From positions 372,001 through 436,000 of the forward strand of contig NZ_JAJFAX010000001.1 of assembly GCF_019710475.1 (NCBI RefSeq): DNA of 64,000 bases, in the 5' to 3' direction. This stretch comes from Glycomyces sp. TRM65418. GTDB lineage: Bacteria; Actinomycetota; Actinomycetes; Mycobacteriales; Micromonosporaceae. A program made the translations under genes and the position numbers. Below, piece after piece: positions 51,982-60,244 of the stretch (within the stretch, counting starts at the first letter, position 1; each line of letters opens with the position of its first letter). The notes under the pieces are model-generated. The model was given only the letters and a program-made list of their open reading frames with translations, had not been told where the DNA came from and ran no database searches.

Positions 51982-53718
51982 ATGTCCGCCGACCGCAGAA
52001 CCCTGCTCGGGGCATCGGCCGCCGCGGCCGAGCAGCCCAAGCGCTACTCCTTCACCGTCATGGGGACCACCGACCTCCACGGCAACGTCTTCAACTGGGA
52101 CTACTTCGCCGACAGGGAGTACAGCGACGCCGCCGGCAACACCCGCGGCATCGCCCGCATCGCCACCCTCGTCAGGCAGGTCCGCGAAGCCGAGGGCCGG
52201 GAGAACACCATCCTCATCGACTCCGGCGACACCATCCAGGGCACGCCCCTGGCCTACTACTACGCCCGCGTCGACCCCATCGCCGCCCCGGCCGGCCCCG
52301 TCCACCCCATGGCCCGGTCCATGAACGAGATCGGCTACGACGCCGCCGCCCTCGGCAACCACGAGTTCAACTACGGCCTCGACACCCTCCGCCGATTCGA
52401 GTCCCAACTCGACTTCCCGCTCCTGGCCGCCAACGCGATCGACGTCGAGACGCAGCAGCCCGCCTTCCCGCCCTACCACATGGTCCGCCTGCGCACCGAC
52501 TGCGGCGAAGACGTCAAGGTCGCCGTCCTCGGCCTGTGCACCCCCGGCGTCGCCGTCTGGGACAAGGCCTACGTCGACGGCGTCCTCGAGTTCCCGAGCC
52601 TCGAAACCGAAGCGGCGCACTGGGTACCGAAGCTGAAGAAGATGGGCGCCGACGTCGTCGTCATCTCCGCCCACTCGGGCACCTCCGGCGCCTCCGCCTA
52701 CGACACCGCTGCGGGCCTCGGCGTCGAGAACGCCTCGGCGCTCGTCGCCCGGCAGGTCAGCGGCATCGACGCGATCCTCGTCGGCCACGCCCACGCCGAG
52801 ATCGAGGAGATGCGCGTCGCCGACCCCGACGGCCACGAGGTCGTCCTCTCCAACCCCCTCTGCTACGGCCAGCGCCTCACCCTGTTCGACTTCGAACTCG
52901 TCCTGGAGCGCGGCGAATGGAAGGTGGAGTCGGTCAAGGCCTCCCTCCTCGACTCGAACGAGGTCGAGGAGGACGAGCGCATCGCCCAGATCCTCACCGA
53001 CGAGCACGACGAGGTCGTCGCCTACGTGAACCAGGTCGTCGGCCGGGCCGTGATCGACCTCGACACCGCCGAGGCCCGCTACAAGGACGAGCCGATCATC
53101 GATCTGATCACCAAGGTCCAGGAGGACACGGTGAAGGCCGCGCTGGCGGGCACCGAGCACGCCGACCTGCCCGTGGTCGCGCAGGCGTCGCCGTTCTCGC
53201 GGACCTCGCTCATCCCCGCCGGGGACGTGCGGATCAAGGACCTGTCGAGCCTCTACATCTACGACAACACGCTGGCCGCGAAGCTCATGACGGGCGCGCA
53301 GATCCGCGACTACCTCGAATACTCGGCCGAGTACTTCGTGCGGACCGCCGCGGAGGCGACCGCGGACCCGGCGGCGATCACGAACGCGGGCGACCGGCCC
53401 GACTACAACTACGACTACGTCTCGGGCTTCACGTACGAGATCGACATCGCCGAACCGGCGGGTTCGCGCATCGCGAACCTGAAGCACGCGGGGGCCGAGG
53501 TGGACGATGCACAGCGGTTCGTGCTGGCGGTCAACAACTACCGCGCCAACGGCGGCGGCAACTTCCCGCACGTCGCGGCCGCCGAGGAGCTGTGGAGCGA
53601 GTCGATCGAGATCCGCACCCGGATCATCGAGTGGGTGACCGCGAAGGGCGCGCTGGACCCGGCCGAGTTCGCCTCGGTGGACTGGATCCTCACCCGCGAG
53701 GGCGCCCCGGTCTTCTGA
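51982..53718 (+). CDS. 5'-nucleotidase/2',3'-cyclic phosphodiesterase-like metallophosphatase
   Basis: 578 aa. The N-terminal calcineurin-like domain (about 25-310) has 'TTDLHGNVFNWDYF' (D, H), 'ILIDSGDTIQGTPL' (GD), 'ALGNHEFNYGL' (GNHE) and 'SAHSGTS' and 'VGHAHAE' metal-binding motifs. The C-terminal 5_nucleotid_C domain (about 365-555) includes 'NNYRANGGGNFPH'. Such enzymes hydrolyse extracellular nucleotides. The N-terminus 'MSADRRTLLGASAAAAEQPKR' looks like a Tat signal that has lost most of its hydrophobic region (about nine residues remain), so export is in doubt. AGGAG precedes the ATG by 5 nt. Confidence 0.9.
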   Translation: MSADRRTLLGASAAAAEQPKRYSFTVMGTTDLHGNVFNWDYFADREYSDAAGNTRGIARIATLVRQVREAEGRENTILIDSGDTIQGTPLAYYYARVDPIAAPAGPVHPMARSMNEIGYDAAALGNHEFNYGLDTLRRFESQLDFPLLAANAIDVETQQPAFPPYHMVRLRTDCGEDVKVAVLGLCTPGVAVWDKAYVDGVLEFPSLETEAAHWVPKLKKMGADVVVISAHSGTSGASAYDTAAGLGVENASALVARQVSGIDAILVGHAHAEIEEMRVADPDGHEVVLSNPLCYGQRLTLFDFELVLERGEWKVESVKASLLDSNEVEEDERIAQILTDEHDEVVAYVNQVVGRAVIDLDTAEARYKDEPIIDLITKVQEDTVKAALAGTEHADLPVVAQASPFSRTSLIPAGDVRIKDLSSLYIYDNTLAAKLMTGAQIRDYLEYSAEYFVRTAAEATADPAAITNAGDRPDYNYDYVSGFTYEIDIAEPAGSRIANLKHAGAEVDDAQRFVLAVNNYRANGGGNFPHVAAAEELWSESIEIRTRIIEWVTAKGALDPAEFASVDWILTREGAPVF

Positions 53719-54069
53719 ACACCGCAGGGAGCACGGCGCCGCGGGCCGAGGGCCCGCGGCGCCGCCGCTATATCGCGGGCGGTCCGGCGGCCGCCTCGAC
53801 GACGACCGCTCACCGCGGCGGGCCGCCTTCCTGGGGGCGCCGATCCCTTCGCGAGCGTGCGCTTCGAAGGACGGACCGCCGTGGGCGCCGACGACTGGCG
53901 GAACCTGCTGCGGCGCGGCCTCGACGACACCGCCCCGGCCCGACCGTCCCGCTCCCGACTCCGGGGCGATGCCTGCCGGCGCGCGACGCGGACGTGGCAG
54001 TATTGCGTTCACCAGGCGGGCTGACCGCCCGGCTAGGAGACCAGCACCCAATACGCCCCAGGAGCGCAC
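53719..54069. other. Intergenic region between nucleotidase and M20 peptidase
   Basis: 351 bp holding the terminator at 53734-53764. One reading frame from about 53840 to 54023 has coding-like composition ('FASVRFEGRTAVGADDW'), but no start, ribosome site or recognisable domain; it may be a gene remnant. Confidence 0.5.
53734..53764 (+). terminator. Terminator of the nucleotidase gene
   Basis: A perfect 14-bp stem (53734-53747 with 53751-53764) and a 3-nt GAG loop, 15 bp after the stop. Confidence 0.8.
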
Positions 54070-55260
54070 ATGGACTTTCGGGAAGAGGCCGCCGCGATCG
54101 CGCCCGAGCTGATCGCACTGCGCCGCCGACTCCACCGGATCCCCGAGATCGGACTCGACCTGCCGAAGACGCAGGCCGCCGTCCTCGCCGCGTTGGCGGG
54201 CCTGCCGCTGGAGATCACGCTCGGCCGGACCTCGACCGCCGTCACCGCGGTCCTCCGGGGCGGGAGGCCGGGACCGGCCGTGCTGCTGCGCGGCGACATG
54301 GACGCCCTGCCCGTGACCGAGGAGACCGCCGTCGACTACGTCTCCGAGCATGTGGGCACCATGCACGCCTGCGGCCACGATCTGCACACCGCCGGGCTCG
54401 TCGGCGCGGCGAAGCTCCTGTCGGCGCATCAGGCCGAGCTGTCCGGCGACGTGGTGTTCATGTTCCAGCCCGGCGAGGAGGGCTTCGACGGCGCGGGGCA
54501 CATGATCGCCGAGGGCGTGCTGGAGGCCGCGGGCCGCAAGGTCGACGCGGCCTACGGGCTGCACGTCATCTCGGACATGGTGCCGCGCGGGGTGTTCACC
54601 ACCCGGCCGGGGCCGATGATGGCCGCGTCCTCGGGCCTGTTCGTGAACGTGGTCGGCAAGGGCGGGCACGGCTCGCGCCCGCACACGGCACTGGACCCGA
54701 TCCCGGTCGCCGCGGAGATCGTCACGGCGCTGCAGAACCTCATCACGCGGCGGTTCTCCGTGTTCGAGCCGATCGTCATCACCGTCGGGACCTTCCACGC
54801 CGGGACGCGGCACAACATCATCCCCGACAACGCGCGGTTCGAGGCCACGGTGCGGACCTTCTCCGAGGAGGCGCTCGCGCAGGTGGAGAAGGAGTCGGTG
54901 CAGCTCGCCGAGGACATCGCGACCGCGCACGGCCTGTCGGCGGAGGTGCGGTTCGACCGCGAATACCCGGCGACGGTCAACGACGCGGACGAGGCGGCGT
55001 TCGTGGAGGCGACGGTGAAGGACCTGTTCGGCGGGGAGCGGTACACGGAGATGCCGAACCCGGTGATGGGTTCGGAGGACTTCTCGCGGGTGCTCCAGGC
55101 GGTGCCCGGCAGCTACATGTTCTACGGCGCGACGATCAAGGACGACCCGAACGAGGCGGCGTCGAACCACTCCCCCAGGGCCGCCTTCGACGACGGCGTC
55201 CTGGCCGACGGCGCGGCCCTCCTGGCCGAGCTCGCCGTCAGGCGCATGGCCCGCGGATAG
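54070..55260 (+). CDS. M20 (M20D) metallopeptidase/amidohydrolase
   Basis: 396 aa. 'IALRRRLHRIPEIGLDLPKT' is the amidohydrolase N-terminus, 'LLRGDMDALPVTEET' gives metal-ligand Asp, and 'MHACGHDLHTAGLVGAAKLL' the Cys/His metal site. 'FQPGEEGFDGAGHMI' carries the catalytic Glu, and 'MGSEDFS' a second metal Glu. This family removes acyl groups from amino acids (hippurate, indole-acetyl or N-acetyl amino acids). The insertion dimerisation domain spans about 180-295. No signal peptide. A start-proximal Shine-Dalgarno 'AGGAG' lies about 10 nt before ATG. Confidence 0.92.
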   Translation: MDFREEAAAIAPELIALRRRLHRIPEIGLDLPKTQAAVLAALAGLPLEITLGRTSTAVTAVLRGGRPGPAVLLRGDMDALPVTEETAVDYVSEHVGTMHACGHDLHTAGLVGAAKLLSAHQAELSGDVVFMFQPGEEGFDGAGHMIAEGVLEAAGRKVDAAYGLHVISDMVPRGVFTTRPGPMMAASSGLFVNVVGKGGHGSRPHTALDPIPVAAEIVTALQNLITRRFSVFEPIVITVGTFHAGTRHNIIPDNARFEATVRTFSEEALAQVEKESVQLAEDIATAHGLSAEVRFDREYPATVNDADEAAFVEATVKDLFGGERYTEMPNPVMGSEDFSRVLQAVPGSYMFYGATIKDDPNEAASNHSPRAAFDDGVLADGAALLAELAVRRMARG

Positions 55261-55313
55261 CGTTCCGCGCATCGGCGGCGCGTCGCCCGCCCGCCGTGGA
55301 CGCGACGGCCGGA

Positions 55314-55338
55314 GGGCGGCCCGCGCCGCGGGCCGCCC
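55314..55338. terminator. Bidirectional terminator
   Basis: A GGGCGGCCC/GGGCCGCCC stem (55314-55322 with 55330-55338) and a 7-nt loop lie between the convergent M20 and vgb genes. Confidence 0.7.
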
Positions 55339-55354
55339 CTCGGGTGCTGATGCG

Positions 55355-56206
55355 CTAACGCGCGATGCGCGCGAGGCGACCGGATTCCAGTGCGGTCCAG
55401 ACCGTGCCGTCCGGGGCGATCGCCAGGCCGTGGGGTTCGCTGCCGGCCTCCGACAGGTCCCAGCCGCTCACTTCGCCGTCGAGGCTCACGCGCCCGAGGC
55501 GGTTGCCGCCCCACTCGGTGAACCAGCAGCCGCCCTCGGCGTCGACCGCCACGGCGTGCGGCTTCGCGCCCTCGCTCAACGCGAAGGCGCTGACCGTGCC
55601 GTCCGCGTCGATGCGGCCGATCCGGTCCCCCATGATGTCGGCGAACCAGACGCCGCTCACGCCCGCGGCGATGCCGACCGGCGCGGCCCCGTCCCATTCG
55701 AGCGGGATCACCGTGACCGCCCCGTCCGCGTCGACGTGCCCGACCGACGCGGCGGCGTTGAGCGTGAACCACATGCGGCCCCCGGGCGCGGCCGCGATGG
55801 CCGACGGGAAGCCGCCCCGGTGCGGGATCGCGAACCGGGTCAGCTCCCCGTCCGGGGCGATCCGCCCGATGTGGTCGGTGGCGGTCTCGGTGAACCACAC
55901 CGCTCCCGAGCGGTCCGTCGCGATGCCGTACGGCCCCGCGCCTTCCCCGAGCTGGATCGCGGTCAGCTCTCCGTCCGCGCCGATCCGACCGATCCGGTCG
56001 GCCTTGTACTCGGTGAACCAGGCCGCGCCGTCCGGTGCGACGGTGACGACCGTCGGCTGCGATCCGGCCTCCAGCCGGTGGTAGACCGGCTCACCGCCGT
56101 CCTCCACGTGCCCGACCTGGGCGCCCTCGGCGACGGTGAACCAGGTCGATCCGTCCGCGCCGAAGGCGATGCCGTACGCGCCCTTGGCGACTTCGACGGT
56201 TCTCAT
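55355..56206 (-). CDS. vgb: Virginiamycin B (streptogramin B) lyase
   Basis: 283 aa, a seven-bladed beta-propeller in which 'WFTE...RIGRI' recurs. The residues known to be catalytic in the staphylococcal Vgb are kept with the same spacing: H217 (H228), E257 (E268) and H259 (H270). The enzyme linearises streptogramin B by a C-alpha/O elimination at the ester bond, without hydrolysis. The ATG shares one base with the stop of the vat gene (TGATG), so they are co-translated. Intracellular, no signal peptide. Confidence 0.92.
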   Translation of the reverse strand: MRTVEVAKGAYGIAFGADGSTWFTVAEGAQVGHVEDGGEPVYHRLEAGSQPTVVTVAPDGAAWFTEYKADRIGRIGADGELTAIQLGEGAGPYGIATDRSGAVWFTETATDHIGRIAPDGELTRFAIPHRGGFPSAIAAAPGGRMWFTLNAAASVGHVDADGAVTVIPLEWDGAAPVGIAAGVSGVWFADIMGDRIGRIDADGTVSAFALSEGAKPHAVAVDAEGGCWFTEWGGNRLGRVSLDGEVSGWDLSEAGSEPHGLAIAPDGTVWTALESGRLARIAR

Positions 56207-56871
56207 CAGATGGCGCCTTTCGCTCGCAGGGTGGCGGCCACGGCCGCGATGTCGGCCGGGGTGCCGGACATGATCGTGCGCGCGTGCTCGGTCACGGCCT
56301 CGACGGGCCAGTCCCACCACGCGGCGTCGAGCATCCGCGCGGTGTCGGCCTCGTCGAAGCGGCGCTTGACCGGCTTCGCCGGGTTGCCGCCGACGATCGT
56401 GTAGGGCTCCACGTCGGCCGTCACGACCGCGCCGGCGGCGACGATCGCGCCGTCGCCGATGCGCACGCCCGGCATCACCAGGGCGTTGTAGCCGATCCAG
56501 ACGTCGTTGCCGACCACCGTGTCGCCGCGGCTCGGGGCGCCCTGCATCAGATCCGCGGTGCGCTCGGCCCACTCGCCGCCGAAGATGGTGAACGGGAACG
56601 TCGAGACGCCGCTCATCAGGTGGTTCGCCCCGGCCATGATGAACCGCGTGCCGGTCGCGATCGCGCAGTACCTGCCGATCACGAGTTTTTCCGGCCCGTA
56701 GGCGTAGAGCACGTTCCGGGTCTCGAACTCCTCGGCCGCGTCGGGATCGTCGTAGTAGGTGTACTCGCCGACCTCGATCCTCGGGTCCTTCACGAGCGGC
56801 CTGAGGAAGACGACCCGCGGGAAGTCCGGCATGGGGTGCAGCGTGTTCGGATCGGGAATGGCGCTCGTCAT
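56206..56871 (-). CDS. vat: Streptogramin A O-acetyltransferase (Vat, xenobiotic acetyltransferase)
   Basis: 221 aa, left-handed beta-helix acetyltransferase of the Vat type. 'IGRYCAIATGTRFIMAGANH' brings the catalytic H84 (equivalent to VatD H82), 'STFPFTIFGGEW' lines the antibiotic site, 'GDTVVGNDVWIGYNALVMPG' and 'VGGNPAKPVKRRFD' are hexapeptide repeats and family signature, and 'WWDWPVEAVTEH' is the C-terminal helix. It acetylates streptogramin A at its 14-OH. ATG at 56871 follows AAAGG by 5 nt. It is the first gene of a vat-vgb operon. Confidence 0.93.
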   Translation of the reverse strand: MTSAIPDPNTLHPMPDFPRVVFLRPLVKDPRIEVGEYTYYDDPDAAEEFETRNVLYAYGPEKLVIGRYCAIATGTRFIMAGANHLMSGVSTFPFTIFGGEWAERTADLMQGAPSRGDTVVGNDVWIGYNALVMPGVRIGDGAIVAAGAVVTADVEPYTIVGGNPAKPVKRRFDEADTARMLDAAWWDWPVEAVTEHARTIMSGTPADIAAVAATLRAKGAI

Positions 56872-56924
56872 CGGTGCCTTTCTGTCGCCGCGGCCGGGGC
56901 GGCGATCGTGTCGCTCCGGCCGCG

Positions 56925-56953
56925 CGATTACTCTGTACAACGTACGATGATAA
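56925..56953 (-). promoter_or_regulatory. Promoter and Pip-like operator of the vat-vgb operon
   Basis: GTACAACGTAC (56935-56945) lies in the 17-bp spacer between a minus-strand -35-like TTATCA (56948-56953) and a weak -10-like TAATCG (56925-56930). It matches the GTACRSYGTAC palindrome that I recall for the Streptomyces pristinamycin-responsive repressor Pip at all but the central base. This suggests streptogramin-inducible control by a TetR-type regulator encoded elsewhere. Confidence 0.6.
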
Positions 56954-57055
56954 TCGCCGTCGCGGCCGCCGCAAGACTTCGGACGATCCGAACGCCGTGT
57001 TTCAGATCACTCTTGGATCGCCGCCTTGCGGTTTCGGCTGCCGAGCGGGCACGGA

Positions 57056-57096
57056 AAAAGCGGTCGGCGGGACCCCCTTGCGTCCCGCCGACCGCC
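57056..57096 (-). terminator. Rho-independent terminator of the gntP-like gene
   Basis: A perfect 14-bp stem (57061-57074 with 57083-57096) and an 8-nt loop, followed on the minus strand by five T residues (57056-57060). One of the few sites here with a true U-tract. Confidence 0.9.
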
Positions 57097-57123
57097 GCGA
57101 CGACCGGTTCCCTCAGCCGCCGG

Positions 57124-58515
57124 TCAGGCGGCACCGGCCAGTGCGAAGGCCAGGCTCGCCAGCGCGAAGCCCATGAGCCCGATGGTGGTCTCCATGACCG
57201 TCCAGGTCTTCAGCGTGGTCTTGACGTCCATGCCGAGGAAGCGGCCCACGAGCCAGAACCCGGAGTCGTTCACGTGGCTGGCCATGACCGAGCCCGCCGA
57301 CATGGCGAGGACGATCGAGGCGAGTTCGACGGCGTTGTAGCCGCCTCCGGCGACGATCGGCTGGACCAGGCCCGCCGCGGTCGTCAGGGCCACGGTCGCC
57401 GAACCCTGGGCGACCCGCAGGGCGGTCGCGATGAGGAAGGCGGCCGCGATGACCGGCAGTCCGATGTCCGAGAGCCCGTCGGAGAGCGCCTCGCCGATGC
57501 CGCTGGCGCGCAGCACGCCGCCGAACATGCCGCCCGCGCCGGTGATGAGGATGATCGCGCAGACCGGGCCGAGGGCGTTGTTGAGCAGGTCTTCGACCCA
57601 GGTGCGGGTGCGCCCGCGGCGCGCGCCGAGCACGTAGCTGGCGACGAAGACGGTGACGAGCAGGGCGATCGGGGTCGCGCCGACCGCGCGGGCCACGTTG
57701 AACCAGGTGGCGTCGGCGTCGACCCAGCCGGCCGAGCCGGCGGTGTTGAGCCCGGTGTCGATGAAGATCATCGCGAGCGGCAGGAGCAGCAGCAGGATGA
57801 CGGTGCGGGCCTTGGGCGGGTCCTCGGGGTCCTCGACCTGCGGGCCGCCGGACAGGACGTCGGGGACGGGCAGCTCGATGCGCTTGCCGACCCAGAGGCC
57901 GTACAGGTAGCTGGTGACGTACCAGGTGGGGATGGCGATGAGGAGGCCGAGCGCGACGACGAGGCCGACGTCGGCGCCCAGGAGCGTGCTCGCGGCGACC
58001 GGTCCGGGGTGCGGGGGCACGTAGATGTGCATCACGGAGAAGGCGCCGGCGGCGGGCAGCGCGTACTTGAGGACGCCGCCGCCGAGCCGGCGGGCGACCG
58101 CGAAGATGATGGGCAGCATGACGACGAGCCCGGCGTCGAAGAAGATCGGGAAACCGAAGATCAGGGACGCGACGCCCAGGGCGAGCGGGGCGCGGTCTTC
58201 GCCGAACTTCGCGATGAGCATGTCGGTCAGCGCCTTCGCGCCGCCGGAGACCTCGACGAGGCGGCCGAGCATCGCACCGAGGCCCACCAGGAGGGCGACG
58301 TTCGCGAGCGTGGCGCCGAAGCCGCTGGTGAGGGTGGGGATGACGTACTCGGCGGGGATGCCGGTGGCGAAGGCGGTGAGGACCGAGACGGTGATCAGCG
58401 CGAGGAAGGCGTGGACGCGCAGCCAGATGATGAGGACGAGCAGGAGCGCCACCGCGCCCGCCGCTATGCCCAGGAGCGGTCCCGCTCCGAGGGTCGGTGT
58501 CCAGTCCATTTCCAT
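57124..58515 (-). CDS. gntP: GntP-family gluconate:H+ symporter
   Basis: 463 aa, about 12-14 membrane helices. 'GFGATLANVALLVGLGAMLGRL', 'FGFPIFFDAGLVVMLPI', 'MHIYVPPHPGPVAASTLLGA' and 'ILITGAGGMFGGVLRASG' are the conserved GntP blocks, and 'ASHVNDSGFWLVGRFLG' is near the C-terminus. It imports gluconate or a similar sugar acid. AAGGAG lies 9 nt before the ATG. It lies 34 bp after gntK on the same strand and is divergently regulated from the GntR-type gene. Confidence 0.93.
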   Translation of the reverse strand: MEMDWTPTLGAGPLLGIAAGAVALLLVLIIWLRVHAFLALITVSVLTAFATGIPAEYVIPTLTSGFGATLANVALLVGLGAMLGRLVEVSGGAKALTDMLIAKFGEDRAPLALGVASLIFGFPIFFDAGLVVMLPIIFAVARRLGGGVLKYALPAAGAFSVMHIYVPPHPGPVAASTLLGADVGLVVALGLLIAIPTWYVTSYLYGLWVGKRIELPVPDVLSGGPQVEDPEDPPKARTVILLLLLPLAMIFIDTGLNTAGSAGWVDADATWFNVARAVGATPIALLVTVFVASYVLGARRGRTRTWVEDLLNNALGPVCAIILITGAGGMFGGVLRASGIGEALSDGLSDIGLPVIAAAFLIATALRVAQGSATVALTTAAGLVQPIVAGGGYNAVELASIVLAMSAGSVMASHVNDSGFWLVGRFLGMDVKTTLKTWTVMETTIGLMGFALASLAFALAGAA

Positions 58516-58549
58516 GGGGGAAAGCTCCTTTGCTTTACGGGGGGCTCGT

Positions 58550-59065
58550 TCACGCCGGGCGTCGGCGTTCGAGGTCGTCGCAGACCTCGTCGACGATCTC
58601 CTCGGGCGTGGCCTCGACGTCGACGGTGATCCCGTCCTCGTCGGGGCCGAGCGGCTGGAGATCGGCGTATTGGGAGTCGAGGAGGCTGGCGGGCATGAAG
58701 TGGCCCCTGCGGCCGCCGAGGCGGGCGGCGATGACGTCGCGGGCGCCGGCGAGGTGGACGAAGTGCACGCGGGAGGTCGCGCCGCGCAGGAGGTCGCGGT
58801 AGGAGCGCTTCAGCGCCGAGCAGGTGGCCACAGTGGACTGCCCTGCGGCGTCGTGCTCGCTGATCCAGTCGCGCAGCGACAGGAGCCAGGGCTCGCGGTC
58901 CACGTCGGTGAGCGGAATGCCCGCCTCCATCTTGGCGATGTTGGCCGGGGAGTGGAACTCGTCGGCCTCGGCCATCGGCCAGCCGAGTCGGGCGGCGAGC
59001 ATGAGTGCGACGGTGCTCTTGCCCGAGCCCGAGACTCCCATGACCACCAGGCTGGTCGTCGACAT
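58550..59065 (-). CDS. gntK: Gluconokinase
   Basis: 171 aa. 'VVMGVSGSGKSTVALMLA' is the Walker A motif (residues 7-24), 'EADEFHSPANIAKMEAGIPLTD' the gluconate-binding and metal region, and 'VATCSALKRSYRDLLR' the conserved SALKR segment. It makes 6-phosphogluconate from gluconate for the pentose phosphate pathway. Good Shine-Dalgarno (GAGGAGGGG) before ATG at 59065. The gntK-gntP operon is divergent from the FadR-type regulator. Confidence 0.95.
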   Translation of the reverse strand: MSTTSLVVMGVSGSGKSTVALMLAARLGWPMAEADEFHSPANIAKMEAGIPLTDVDREPWLLSLRDWISEHDAAGQSTVATCSALKRSYRDLLRGATSRVHFVHLAGARDVIAARLGGRRGHFMPASLLDSQYADLQPLGPDEDGITVDVEATPEEIVDEVCDDLERRRPA

Positions 59066-59080
59066 GGACCCCTCCTCATC

Positions 59081-59110
59081 GAAAGGTAGTATCTATTGAA
59101 CGGAAAGGTA
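59081..59110. promoter_or_regulatory. Direct repeats in the gntR/gntK intergenic region
   Basis: GAAAGGTA occurs at 59081-59088 and 59103-59110, with starts 22 bp apart (two helical turns). The AT-rich gap between the divergent genes carries both promoters, so these may be regulator half-sites. FadR-type proteins usually bind inverted repeats, so the assignment is tentative. Confidence 0.4.
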
Positions 59111-59157
59111 ACACCATTTATACGAGCGCGCAAACGCGGCCCGGATAGGATGCCGAC

Positions 59158-59865
59158 ATGGGCGACAGGCGCAATCCGACCGCAACGGGGCTCCACGATC
59201 CCGTGCTGGACGAGCTCGGCACGGAGATCGCCTCCGGCGAGCTCCCCGCCGGGCACGTGCTCACTCTCGACGGCATCCAGGAGCGCTTCGGCGTCTCCCG
59301 CACGGTCGCCCGCGAGACGATGCGCATCCTCGAATCGATGGGCCTGGTCCGCTCGCGTCGCCGCGTGGGCATCACGGTGCGGCCCATCGCGGACTGGAAC
59401 GTCTTCGACCCCAAGGTGATCTGGTGGCGGCTCGCCGGCCCCGGACGGGGCGCGCAGCTGCGCACCCTCACCGAACTGCGCATCGCGGTCGAACCGCTCG
59501 CCGCCGGCGCGGCCGCCCGCGCCGCGACCGTCGCGCAGCGATCGCGCGTCGTCGAACTGGCCGGAACCCTGCGCCGCCTCGGCGAGGCGGGCGAGCTGAC
59601 CGAGTTCATGGAACGGGACGTGGAGTTCCACGCGCTGCTCCTGCAGGCCAGCGGGAACGAGATGTTCGGCGCGCTGTCCGACGTGGTCGCCGCCGTCCTC
59701 CGCGGCCGCACGCAACTGGGCCTCATGCCCCACAAGCCGGTCCCCCAGGCCCTGGACCTCCACGAAGCGGTCGCCCACGCGGTGGCGGCCGGCAGATCCG
59801 CCGACGCCGAGCACTCGATGCGGGAACTCCTGGTCGAGGTCCGCAGCGCCATGCTCCCGGGCTGA
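59158..59865 (+). CDS. gntR: GntR-family (FadR subfamily, FCD domain) repressor of gluconate genes
   Basis: 235 aa. N-terminal winged helix 'LPAGHVLTLDGIQERFGVSRTVARETMRILE' (about 28-60), then an FCD ligand domain with 'TELRIAVEPLAAGAAA', 'RDVEFHALLLQASGN' and 'DLHEAVAHAVAAG', including the metal-binding Asp/His positions. It is divergent from gntK-gntP (92-bp gap), which makes it the likely gluconate-responsive repressor. ATG at 59158. Confidence 0.92.
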   Translation: MGDRRNPTATGLHDPVLDELGTEIASGELPAGHVLTLDGIQERFGVSRTVARETMRILESMGLVRSRRRVGITVRPIADWNVFDPKVIWWRLAGPGRGAQLRTLTELRIAVEPLAAGAAARAATVAQRSRVVELAGTLRRLGEAGELTEFMERDVEFHALLLQASGNEMFGALSDVVAAVLRGRTQLGLMPHKPVPQALDLHEAVAHAVAAGRSADAEHSMRELLVEVRSAMLPG

Positions 59866-60244
59866 ACCCGGCACCGCACCGCGCGAGCCGGGCGCCGCCC
59901 GGCTCTTCACACGACCCCAGCCGCCGCGACGCTGCGTGGCGGCTTCACTCGTGCCCATCGCCACATCCCGGCGCAGGCAACTCCCAATAGCGCATCACGC
60001 GTCACATACCCAGAAAGGCAGACTCGACACCCGCTCGGCAGCACCACATCACATGCCACATATCCCCCTGCGGCACAACGCTCCGCAACCGCTGCCCGCG
60101 GCCCTGCCCGGCCGGACCGTATTTAGGCGACGACACGGCGTTTCTCCCGGTCTGAGCAGTGAACCACGGGCTGTAACCGAATAGCATGTGCCACAACACC
60201 ACCACGGTTCACAAGACCGCGACACACCGCAGATCGGACCAGCC
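59866..60244. other. Intergenic region upstream of the 346-aa protein
   Basis: 380 bp with lower G+C than its surroundings in places (around 59990-60200). It holds the gntR terminator (59885-59905). No supported gene; a short Arg/His/Pro-rich frame at 59936-60184 lacks a ribosome site and domain. Confidence 0.55.
59885..59905 (+). terminator. Terminator of the gntR-type gene
   Basis: A perfect 9-bp stem (59885-59893 with 59897-59905), a 3-nt loop and TT following, 19 bp after the stop. Confidence 0.65.

Noticed and set aside
51943-55272. 1,109-codon open frame on the minus strand opposite the nucleotidase and M20 genes
   Set aside because: It is a shadow of two well-supported plus-strand genes in very GC-rich DNA; its translation is Val/Arg/Gly/Asp-rich without domain motifs.
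59936-60184. 82-codon frame in the gntR to 60245 gap
   Set aside because: No ribosome site, no domain, and an Arg/His/Pro-rich composition of random GC-rich DNA.
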